Assembly: GCA_903857665.1 (NCBI GenBank)
Contig: CAIOFV010000037.1
Location: forward strand, 1-64,000
Direction of reading: 5' to 3'
DNA length: 64,000 bases
Source: an uncultured Myxococcales bacterium
Lineage (GTDB): Bacteria > Myxococcota_A > UBA9042 > DTJE01
The notes under the pieces were generated by a model. The model searched no databases and was not told where the DNA came from. It was given only the letters and a program-made list of their open reading frames with translations. The translations under genes and the position numbers were made by a program. Shown here piece by piece: positions 29,814 to 37,807 of this stretch; positions within the stretch are counted from its first letter, which is position 1, and every line of letters begins with the position of its first letter.

Positions 29814-31364
29814 ATGAACCCCGCACGAACCCGGGTCGAACGAACGCTGGCGACGGTGCTGCTCGCGGGATTCCTGGCCTGCACGACCGCGTGCGGCAAC
29901 GATGGGCCGCTTCCGGCCCGGCCGGACGACAGGGGACGCCCGGACGAGGCCGATGTGGCGGTGGAGGATGCGTGGGACCTCCCGCAGGACCCTGCGCGTT
30001 CCAGCGACCCGGGAGTCGATGCGGACGCCCTGTCCCGCCCCGGTCCCGCGCACGACACGCCGGAACCCGACGCCCGACCGGGCGACCTGCCCGACGCGGC
30101 GCCACCGGGCGCGGACACTTCGGCGGACGCACTGCCGCAGGAGTGCCCCCCGGCAGGCACGGTGTTCATCACCGAGTTGCTCCCGGACCCCGCCGCCGTA
30201 CCCGACGTGACGGGTGAATACGTCGAGGTCTACAACCCGGGCGAAACGGGCGTGGATCTCCGTGGCTTCGACCTGCGAAGCGGGCGCGAGTCCCACCGCA
30301 TCCATGGCGATTCACCCGTCCGCGTGCCGGCCCACGGGTTCCTGCTGATGGCGGTGTCCGCGAACCCGGACGACAACGGCGGGCTGGCGCCCGGGTATGT
30401 CTACGACTCGGTACGACTGTCGAACGGGGCGGACGACGTCGGTCTGTATTGCAGCGATGCCATCATCGACCGCGTATCGTGGAGCGCCTCGTCATTCGGG
30501 CTCAAGGCCGGCTTTTCACTGTCCCTGGACCGGACCGGGTTCGATGCCACGAAGAACGACGATGCCGGCTACTGGTGCCGGGGAGTCGCACCCTACGGAG
30601 CCGGTGACCACGGCACGCCCGGGGAGGACAATCCGTCCTGCGGCACCGGGTCCTGCGGCGATGGACGGCTCCAGCACTGGGAGGAATGCGATGACGGGAA
30701 CCGCATGAACGGGGACGGCTGCTCGGCATCCTGCCAGGGAGAGTCCTTCGAGGCGGGATCGATCATCGTCACGGAAGTCCTGGTCCAGCCCGTCGGCACG
30801 GGGAAGACGGTAGGGGAGTGGGTGGAACTGCACAACCCCACCCCGCGACCGATCGACATCGACGGGTGGACGCTCGGCGACGACGCGGGCACCCCGGTCC
30901 GGATCCAGCCATCGAGCGGCTCCCTGGTGGTGCCGTCGCTGGGATACGTGGTCCTGGGCCGAAGCGCGGATTCCGACGTCAACGGCGGCGTGAGCGTGGA
31001 CTGGTCCTACGGCGATGCCTTCGCGCTGGGGAGCCCTGCGGGCCAGGTCATCGTGACCTGGAACGGCAGCGTCATCGACAAGGTGGTCTATGCCCTGGGA
31101 ACCACCTTCCCCGAGGCGCCGGGGAGGTCGCTCCAACTGGATCCCGCCTTCCTCGACGGGGAACTGAACGACTGGAGCGAAGCCTGGTGCGCCGCTCCGG
31201 ACAGCGCCGTCCTGCCGGACGGGGACCACGGGTCGCCGGGAACGGGAAATCCACCATGCCAGTGGAACCCCACGCGAACCCGGGAGCCTGCGCCACCTTC
31301 CCGGCCTGATGTAGAATACGTTCGCCGCCTGGCGCCCTCGGATGGGCGGGACTGGAGGCGGTGA
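29814..31364 (+). CDS. lipoprotein with two lamin-tail (LTD) domains and a Cys-rich repeat
   Basis: 'VFITELLPDP...GEYVEVYNPGETGVDLRGFDL' and 'IIVTEVLVQPVGTGKTVGEWVELHNPTPRPIDIDGWTL'; 'CGDGRLQHWEECDDGNRMNGDGCSASC'. Confidence 0.85.
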   Translation: MNPARTRVERTLATVLLAGFLACTTACGNDGPLPARPDDRGRPDEADVAVEDAWDLPQDPARSSDPGVDADALSRPGPAHDTPEPDARPGDLPDAAPPGADTSADALPQECPPAGTVFITELLPDPAAVPDVTGEYVEVYNPGETGVDLRGFDLRSGRESHRIHGDSPVRVPAHGFLLMAVSANPDDNGGLAPGYVYDSVRLSNGADDVGLYCSDAIIDRVSWSASSFGLKAGFSLSLDRTGFDATKNDDAGYWCRGVAPYGAGDHGTPGEDNPSCGTGSCGDGRLQHWEECDDGNRMNGDGCSASCQGESFEAGSIIVTEVLVQPVGTGKTVGEWVELHNPTPRPIDIDGWTLGDDAGTPVRIQPSSGSLVVPSLGYVVLGRSADSDVNGGVSVDWSYGDAFALGSPAGQVIVTWNGSVIDKVVYALGTTFPEAPGRSLQLDPAFLDGELNDWSEAWCAAPDSAVLPDGDHGSPGTGNPPCQWNPTRTREPAPPSRPDVEYVRRLAPSDGRDWRR

Positions 31365-31385
31365 ATGACAGGCACAGGAGGACAG

Positions 31386-32297
31386 ATGAACGCCGTTCCG
31401 GACGACAATCGAGATGCGACGCAGAAGTCGCCGGGCCGTTGCCTGGCGCAGCCCCTCGCGGGTGCCGTGCTGGTTGGCAGCCTGCTGGCCCTGGTGATGA
31501 TTCCCGCCACGTACCACGCCTTGCTCGATGTCGCCGGCGGGCAGGCGGCCTCGGAGGATCGAAGGGCCCTGGCGGTGGCTCGGCGCATGACCGTGAACGG
31601 GCCGAACGAAACGACCCTTTTCGAAACGCTCCGCACGGTGAGAAGTTGCTCTTCGGGCCTTACTGCCGGGTTCGTCCGAACGGCAGGCGGTGCCGTAGAG
31701 TCCGGCTCCGAGATGCCGGTGCGCCTGCTGGCCATCGGGCCCAACGGCATCCCCGTGGTGCTGCCGGACGAACTGTCAGGCCCCATCGACACTGCGGCGG
31801 CCCAGGCCGTGTCTTCGCAAGGCAAGGACGCCACCGGGTCCGCCTGCATCGATGGGGGGGAAGAGGCGCCCCTCCTGTGCGTGGTGGCGCTGCCCAGCGG
31901 GGCGCTGGCGGGCGTGGTGGCCGGTCGGACGAAAATGCTGGCCCCCTACGGATTGCCCGCAGCGGGTTCGGTGGTGGGCGCACTGCTGTTCCTCCTCGCG
32001 GCATGGTGGAAGCCGTCCTGGCGCCTGCAGTTCCCGGCAGCCGTCACGGCAGTCCTGGTCAGCAGTGTCGTGGCGACCCTGGTGGTCGTGGGCGCACGCA
32101 CAATCATCTCGAACGCGGCTTCGGCAGAAGCGTCCCTGGCAGGCATCCTGGGTCCCCTGGGAGGTCCCGTCACGCCGGATCCGCAGGGCCCGGGCCTGGC
32201 CTTCGTGCTGGCAACGGTCCTGGCCTCCACGGCCCTGGCTACCGGTGGCGCATGGGCCCTGGGGCGCATCTTTTCGCTCCTCCGCGGTCCGCGGTGA
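31386..32297 (+). CDS. membrane protein of unknown function
   Basis: N-terminal TM, extracytoplasmic domain, C-terminal TM segments. Confidence 0.65.
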   Translation: MNAVPDDNRDATQKSPGRCLAQPLAGAVLVGSLLALVMIPATYHALLDVAGGQAASEDRRALAVARRMTVNGPNETTLFETLRTVRSCSSGLTAGFVRTAGGAVESGSEMPVRLLAIGPNGIPVVLPDELSGPIDTAAAQAVSSQGKDATGSACIDGGEEAPLLCVVALPSGALAGVVAGRTKMLAPYGLPAAGSVVGALLFLLAAWWKPSWRLQFPAAVTAVLVSSVVATLVVVGARTIISNAASAEASLAGILGPLGGPVTPDPQGPGLAFVLATVLASTALATGGAWALGRIFSLLRGPR

Positions 32298-32411
32298 ATC
32301 CCGGCCTCCGGACGCTTCCATTCCCCACGGCCACCCCGCCCCTCATGTTCCCGCGGCCTGAATCCCCGTGAAGCGCCTCGCGTCCCCCTCTCGGACCCTA
32401 CCGACGCACGA

Positions 32412-32466
32412 CGGTCCTTGCAGGAAGCTCTCGCCGGAGATGAAGCCGCCTCGGGTGCATCCATGA
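32412..32466 (-). repeat. dispersed repeat copy C
   Basis: minus strand 'gatgcacccgaggcggcttcatctccggcgagagcttcctgcaaggaccgtcg'. Confidence 0.65.
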
Positions 32467-32499
32467 TAGAATATTGGCCCGGTCGGGGAACGTGGCTCG

Positions 32500-34431
32500 G
32501 TGGAAGGAACACGGCAAATCTTCGGTCGATACGAGATCGTACGGCCGTTCGGCGCGGGGGGGATGGGCGAAATCCTCCTGGCGCGCCAGCCTGGCCTGCC
32601 CGGGGTCGAACGCCTGGTCATCATCAAGAAGATCCTGCCCCACCTGGCCCAGGAACCCGGCTTCCTGGAGCGGTTCCTCGACGAGACACGCGTGGCGGCG
32701 AGCCTGAGCCACGGCAACATCGTCCAGGTGTTCGAGGTCGGCGAAGTCGATGGCGAATACTTCATGGCCATGGAATTCGTCGATGGGATGGATCTCAAGG
32801 AGGCCTTCCACCGCCTGAGGGCGACGACCCGGCGCATGCCCGAGGACCTCGCGGTATTCGTGCTGGTCGAGGTCGCCAAGGCCCTGTCGTATGCCCACGA
32901 AAAGCGCGGCCCCGATGGCAAGCCACTGGGCATCGTCCACCGGGACGTGAGCCCGGCCAACCTTCTTCTGTCGATGGACGGGCAGGTCAAACTGACGGAC
33001 TTCGGGGTGGCCAAGGCCGCCCTGCGCCTGTCGCTCACCATCCCGGGGACGCTGCACGGCAAGGTCTACTACATGTCGCCCGAACAGGTGTCGGGCGAGG
33101 AATGCGACCCGCGATCCGACGTGTTCAGCCTGGGCGTCGTGGCCTACGAAATGCTGGCAGGACGACGCCCGTTCGAGGGGACCAGCGAGGTGGCGGTGCT
33201 GGACAAGGTGCGCCGGTGCGACCCGCCACCGCTGGCCGAAGTGGCACCGTGGGTGCCGGGTTCCCTCGCCGCAATCGTCGCTCGCGCGCTGGCCTGCGAC
33301 CCGGCGGACCGCTATCCGACGATGGATGCCTTCCGCCAGGCCTTGTCCACGTACATGATGGAAGCCCACACCATGGTTTCGGCGCGGGCGCTGGCGGAAT
33401 TCCTCACGGAACTCCGCTCCATCGCGCCCGAGCGACTGCCGATGGCGGCCGTGCCGACCCCCATCCGCACCGCGACGCCCCGGACCCTGGACGACGTCGC
33501 TGCGGCCCTCCTGGGACAGGGGCCGGAGGGCCTGAAGACCCCGGCGCCGATCCCCGAGACCGCCGGTTCTCCTCACACCCGGACCCTGGCGTCGGCGGAA
33601 GGGGACGCATCGCGAACCCGCAGGCGGCGCGAACGGCTCCGCAGCATCGTGGCGAGGATCGCGTTCGTGGTGGGCTTGATCGGGCTGGGAACGGGCCTGT
33701 GGGCCTGGAACCTGATCAACAACCTGTCACGCGACGGGCGGACCGAGGTTTCCGCGATCACGGAGGCGGCGCCGGCTGCTGCTCCGTCGCCCGTGGCCGA
33801 CCCCCGCCCGGCAACGCCGACGACACCGGCTTCCTCCGAGGCCGCGACTTCGATCGCCGTGGTCCCCGCGCCCGCACCCGTCCCCGCCGAAGCCCGCCGC
33901 ACCGCGGCCGCATCCCCGGGGCCGTCCTCGACCGCGGCCGAGTCCCCCAGCTCCCGCAAGATCCTGCTGAAATCCGCTCCCGAAGGTGCGCGGGTCATGT
34001 CCGGCGAACGGGAACTGGGCATGACTCCCCTGGACGTGACGGTTCCGGCCGGCGGCAGCCTGCGCCTGGACCTCCTTGCCGAGGGTCACGGTCCGAAGCA
34101 GGTGATCCTGACGTCCACATCGGCGTCGCCGCTCCACGTGGTCCTTCCCGCGGAACCCGGGCGGGTGAAATTCCGTTTCTTCCCTGCCGATGCCGAAGTA
34201 CGGATCGACGGTCGGACCATCGAAACGACGGGGAACCTGGTGGACCTGGAACTGGCCTCCGGGGCCCACGTGCTCAGACTGACGACGCGGAATGGCGAAC
34301 GGTCGCACGACACCCCCTTCGACGTGGTTCCCGGCAGGGCCCGGGCACTTGGAACCGTGGAACTGGGCGAGGGCGGCCGATCCGAGACGGGCGCCACGAC
34401 CTCCCTTCCTCCCCCGACGGAGGCCCCATGA
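32500..34431 (+). CDS. Ser/Thr protein kinase with TM segment and PEGA-like C-terminal region
   Basis: 'FGAGGMGEILLARQ', 'GIVHRDVSPANLLLS', 'LTDFGVAKA'; PEGA-like 'LKSAPEGARVMSGERELGMTPLDVTVPAGG'; GTG start. Confidence 0.93.
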   Translation: MEGTRQIFGRYEIVRPFGAGGMGEILLARQPGLPGVERLVIIKKILPHLAQEPGFLERFLDETRVAASLSHGNIVQVFEVGEVDGEYFMAMEFVDGMDLKEAFHRLRATTRRMPEDLAVFVLVEVAKALSYAHEKRGPDGKPLGIVHRDVSPANLLLSMDGQVKLTDFGVAKAALRLSLTIPGTLHGKVYYMSPEQVSGEECDPRSDVFSLGVVAYEMLAGRRPFEGTSEVAVLDKVRRCDPPPLAEVAPWVPGSLAAIVARALACDPADRYPTMDAFRQALSTYMMEAHTMVSARALAEFLTELRSIAPERLPMAAVPTPIRTATPRTLDDVAAALLGQGPEGLKTPAPIPETAGSPHTRTLASAEGDASRTRRRRERLRSIVARIAFVVGLIGLGTGLWAWNLINNLSRDGRTEVSAITEAAPAAAPSPVADPRPATPTTPASSEAATSIAVVPAPAPVPAEARRTAAASPGPSSTAAESPSSRKILLKSAPEGARVMSGERELGMTPLDVTVPAGGSLRLDLLAEGHGPKQVILTSTSASPLHVVLPAEPGRVKFRFFPADAEVRIDGRTIETTGNLVDLELASGAHVLRLTTRNGERSHDTPFDVVPGRARALGTVELGEGGRSETGATTSLPPPTEAP

Positions 34432-35816
34432 GCGATCTGGACCAGACCCTCACCGTCCATCTCGACGTGCCGGTCGACTACCTCACGCTGTGCAAGTACA
34501 CGCTGAAGGTCATCGAGGGGCCGGACAAGGGCCTGGAAAAGTCGTTCGAGCGGCGCCAGATCGACATCGGGACCGCGCCGGACTGCCACTTCATGCTGTC
34601 CGATCCCACCGTATCGCGAAACCATGCCCGCATCGAGCACGACGGCCAGGGCTACAAGGTGTCCGACGCGGGCAGCAAGAACGGCGTCCGAATCGGCGAC
34701 CTGAAGGTCCTGTCGGCGTACCTGCCCGGCGAGGAACGCCTGATCCTGGGCGAAACCGTCATCCTGTTCCGGCTGGGCACCGAAACCATCGACATCAGCA
34801 TCGCCCGCGAAACGCGCTTCGGAAAGCTGCTGGGAAAATCGGTCGAGATGCGCGAGGTGTTCGCCATCCTCAAGCGCGTGGCGCCCACCGATGTGACGGT
34901 CCTGATCGAGGGCGAAAGCGGCACCGGCAAGGAGGTGGTGGCGGAGTCGCTGCATGCCGCCGGGCCACGCCGGGCGAAGCCGTTCGTCGTGTTCGACTGC
35001 TCGGCGATCCCCAGGGACCTGATGGAAAGCGAACTGTTCGGTCACGTCCGCGGCGCCTTCACCGGGGCGGTCCGCGACCGGTCGGGGGCCATGGCGGAAG
35101 CCAACGGCGGCACGCTGTTCCTGGACGAGGTCGGGGAACTTCCGCTGGAACTGCAGCCCAAGCTGCTGCGGGCCCTGGAAAAGCGCGAGGTCAAGCCCGT
35201 GGGTGGCAACCGGCACGCCACGCTGGACGTGCGGATCATGGCCGCCACGAATCGCCGCCTGGACGACGAGGTACGCGCCGGCAACTTCCGCGAGGACCTG
35301 TTCTGGCGCCTGGGCGTCATCCGGATCGGGCTGCCGCCGGTACGCAAGCGCCCCGAGGACATCCCGCTGCTGGCCGACCATTTCCTGGCGGAAATCGCGG
35401 GTCGGACGGGCGTTCCCGCGCCGCGGCTTTCGTATGACACGATGGAAAAGCTGAAGGAATACGCCTGGCCGGGCAACGTCCGCGAACTGCGGAACTTCCT
35501 GGAACGCTCGGTGATCCTGTCCGGTGCGCTGTCCGGGGCGCCGCTGCCGCTGGACCTGCCTCCCCCGACGCAGACCTCGCTGCGGCGGGATCAGGACGAC
35601 CAGGACGAGGTCCTGCGCGTGAACTTCGACGAGCCCTTCAAGGACGTGAAGGACGGGCTGGTGTCGGAATTCGAGCGCCGGTATTTCAGCCGGCTGCTGA
35701 AGCGGACCGAGGGGAACGTGTCCAAGGCGGCCCGGTTGGCGGGAATCCACCGCAAGAGCCTGGAGTACCTGCTGCGGCAGATCGACCTGCCCCGGTCGGG
35801 GAACGAGGGAGGCTGA
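34428..35816 (+). CDS. FHA-domain sigma54-dependent transcriptional activator
   Basis: FHA 'IDIGTAPDCHFMLSDPTVSRNHARIEHDGQGYKVSDAGSKNGVRIG'; AAA+ 'GESGTGKEVVAESLH', 'GAFTGAVRDRSG'; Fis-type HTH; ATGA overlap with the kinase. Confidence 0.95.
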   Translation: MSDLDQTLTVHLDVPVDYLTLCKYTLKVIEGPDKGLEKSFERRQIDIGTAPDCHFMLSDPTVSRNHARIEHDGQGYKVSDAGSKNGVRIGDLKVLSAYLPGEERLILGETVILFRLGTETIDISIARETRFGKLLGKSVEMREVFAILKRVAPTDVTVLIEGESGTGKEVVAESLHAAGPRRAKPFVVFDCSAIPRDLMESELFGHVRGAFTGAVRDRSGAMAEANGGTLFLDEVGELPLELQPKLLRALEKREVKPVGGNRHATLDVRIMAATNRRLDDEVRAGNFREDLFWRLGVIRIGLPPVRKRPEDIPLLADHFLAEIAGRTGVPAPRLSYDTMEKLKEYAWPGNVRELRNFLERSVILSGALSGAPLPLDLPPPTQTSLRRDQDDQDEVLRVNFDEPFKDVKDGLVSEFERRYFSRLLKRTEGNVSKAARLAGIHRKSLEYLLRQIDLPRSGNEGG

Positions 35817-35923
35817 CCGGACCCATCGTTATTGTTGACGTCTGTCGTGAATTTGGCAGATTGATGCAGTCCGTGCGAGGATCCTGAGTCCCGGAAGGGA
35901 ACTTGCAGATTCGGAGGAGATCG

Positions 35924-36214
35924 ATGGAACGCAAGACGAAGACCCAGACGACGACGAAGACCCTGACGCTGACCCGTGCCGACGTGCGCACGTCGATCGC
36001 GAAGGGCGCATTGACCGAGGAAGAAGAGCGCTACGTGCGGATGCGTTTCGGGATTACCGAGCCGCTGACCGCCGCGCTGACGCGTCGTGGCATCGACTTC
36101 CCGGAAACGCACGCGTTCCTGAACCAACTGGAAGCCGACATGGTCCTGGGCGGTTCCCCGAAGTCCGGCAACCCCGTGAAGGACCGCATCATCAACAGCC
36201 TGCGCCGCTCGTAG
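35924..36214 (+). CDS. small conserved-looking protein of unknown function (96 aa)
   Basis: 'MERKTKTQTTTKTLTLTRADVRTSIAKGALTEEEERYVRMRFGI...'; RBS-like 'ggaggag' upstream. Confidence 0.7.
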   Translation: MERKTKTQTTTKTLTLTRADVRTSIAKGALTEEEERYVRMRFGITEPLTAALTRRGIDFPETHAFLNQLEADMVLGGSPKSGNPVKDRIINSLRRS

Positions 36215-36299
36215 ATCCCCGCAGGCCCCCCTTTGCGACACGCAGAAACCCACCCGAAGGGCAGACACGACCCATCGAACCCCTGATTCGCCGGGAGAA

Positions 36300-36382
36300 T
36301 GTCCTGAGCCAGGCACGAAGGCGGAGGCGAGGATCTCGGATGGAATCTCTTGCCGCAGCCGGAGTCGCCTCGGGCGCGCCTA
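36300..36382 (-). repeat. dispersed repeat copy B
   Basis: minus strand 'gcgcccgaggcgactccggctgcggcaagagattccatccgagatcctcgcctccgccttcgtgcctggctcag'. Confidence 0.6.
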
Positions 36383-37072
36383 TCGGGCTGCGGCCTTGGC
36401 GCGGGCTCGACCCGACGGCCCCAGGCCGGCACGGGTGCGGGCATCCAGGAGCAGGCGGACCACCGCCTCGGGCAGCGCCTTCGCCGGGCCGATGCGGTCG
36501 GTGACCAGCAGGATCTGTGCGGCCTCTTCGCAATGCTCGATCTGGCGGAGCGCCGTCGCGGGATCCGGCCCCCACGCCAGCACGCCATGGCTGCCCAGGA
36601 GGACCACGTCGTAGGGTTCGAGGAACGGCTGCAGCGCCCCGCTGAGGGCCTCGCTGCCCGGCAACGCGAAGGGCACGACCGGCACCACGCCGCCGGTGCC
36701 GACGATGAACTCGGGCAGGAACATCGCCTCGACCGGCCGGCCCACGACCGCGAAGGCGGTGCAGGCGGGCGGGTGGGCGTGCACGACGGCGCCGACGTCC
36801 GGCCGGGTCCCATAGACCGAAAGGTGCATCGGGAGCTCGCCGAAGGGATTGCGGGCGCCCTGCAGTTTGCGGCCCGCGCGGTCCAGCAGCAGGAGGTCGG
36901 TTTCCCGGACGTCGCCCTTCGACATCGCGGTAGGCGTCGCCACCACCTTGCCGTCGGCGGTCAGCGCCGTGACGTTCCCCTCGTGGTTCGCCACCCATCC
37001 GCGGGCATGGAGGGCGTGGCTGACCCGCACGATTTCGCGCTGGAGCCCCGGCAGCGTGACGGACGCGTTCAT
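36380..37072 (-). CDS. class II aldolase/adducin family protein (fuculose-phosphate aldolase-like)
   Basis: 'GRKLQGARNPFGELPMHLSVYGTRPDVGAVVHAHPPACTAFAV', 'LLGSHGVLAWGPDPATAL'. Confidence 0.88.
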   Translation of the reverse strand: MNASVTLPGLQREIVRVSHALHARGWVANHEGNVTALTADGKVVATPTAMSKGDVRETDLLLLDRAGRKLQGARNPFGELPMHLSVYGTRPDVGAVVHAHPPACTAFAVVGRPVEAMFLPEFIVGTGGVVPVVPFALPGSEALSGALQPFLEPYDVVLLGSHGVLAWGPDPATALRQIEHCEEAAQILLVTDRIGPAKALPEAVVRLLLDARTRAGLGPSGRARAKAAAR

Positions 37073-37383
37073 GCGTCACCCCGCGCGACAGCGCCTTCGG
37101 GCAGGCCGGCCGGGATCCGCGCGTCCACGGCATCGACGATGCCGACCACCAGCGAGCGGATGGGCAGCATCTTTTCCTTGAGGATCTGCCGCGCGCCGTT
37201 GCCTTCCGAATTGACCAGCACGAGGTCGCCCGGCCCCGCCTGCACGGTATCGACGGCCAGGAAGGACGGTTCCGCAGGCCGATCCTGCTCATCGACCGGC
37301 TGGACCACGTACAGTTTGAGTCCCTTGTAGGTCGGGTGCTTGACCGTCGAAACGACGGTGCCGAGGACACGACACAGCGTCAC
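37069..37383 (-). CDS. EutN/CcmL family microcompartment vertex protein
   Basis: '[29 protein letters not shown]...[23 protein letters not shown]...[11 protein letters not shown]'; GTG start. Confidence 0.9.
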   Translation of the reverse strand: MTLCRVLGTVVSTVKHPTYKGLKLYVVQPVDEQDRPAEPSFLAVDTVQAGPGDLVLVNSEGNGARQILKEKMLPIRSLVVGIVDAVDARIPAGLPEGAVARGDA

Positions 37384-37655
37384 GGCCGACCCTCCACGTC
37401 CACGGAATCCACGATCCCGACGATGGCCGCATCCACCGGCACGAACCACACCGGAAGGGCCAGGGCGGCCTCGCGACTGCTGACAAGGTGCACCACGTCG
37501 CCCGGGCCCGCCTGCACGGCGTCCACGGCGACCAGCACGTTGCCGCGAGGGGTGAGATCCGTATTGAGGGGTTGGACGACCATCAGCCGGACGCCTTCCA
37601 GCCCTTCGGCCTTCTGGGACGCCACGACCGTGCCCACGACCTTGCCCAGGTACAT
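37380..37655 (-). CDS. EutN/CcmL family microcompartment vertex protein
   Basis: '[30 protein letters not shown]...[22 protein letters not shown]...[10 protein letters not shown]'. Confidence 0.92.
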   Translation of the reverse strand: MYLGKVVGTVVASQKAEGLEGVRLMVVQPLNTDLTPRGNVLVAVDAVQAGPGDVVHLVSSREAALALPVWFVPVDAAIVGIVDSVDVEGRP

Positions 37656-37807
37656 CCGGGGACTCCGGGAATCGCCGAACGTATATAGACCCGCCGGACG
37701 GACCCTGTCAACGGACGCCAGTCCGTGCCTTGGCCTTCGCGATCTGTCCTTCCTGCTCCCACCCTGCGGCGCTACACTTCGTTGCGTCGCGCGGAGTGGC
37801 CGGGACG

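Noticed and set aside
28352-30217. 621-aa plus-strand ORF with 'FAGALTGATF' repeats
   Set aside because: Antisense shadow of the H1-like repeat gene; also overlaps the sigma factor gene in another frame.
35858-35875. sigma54-like -24/-12 element ('ttggcagattgatgc') before the 96-aa gene
   Set aside because: GG-to-GC spacing is 9 rather than 10 and flanking bases match poorly.
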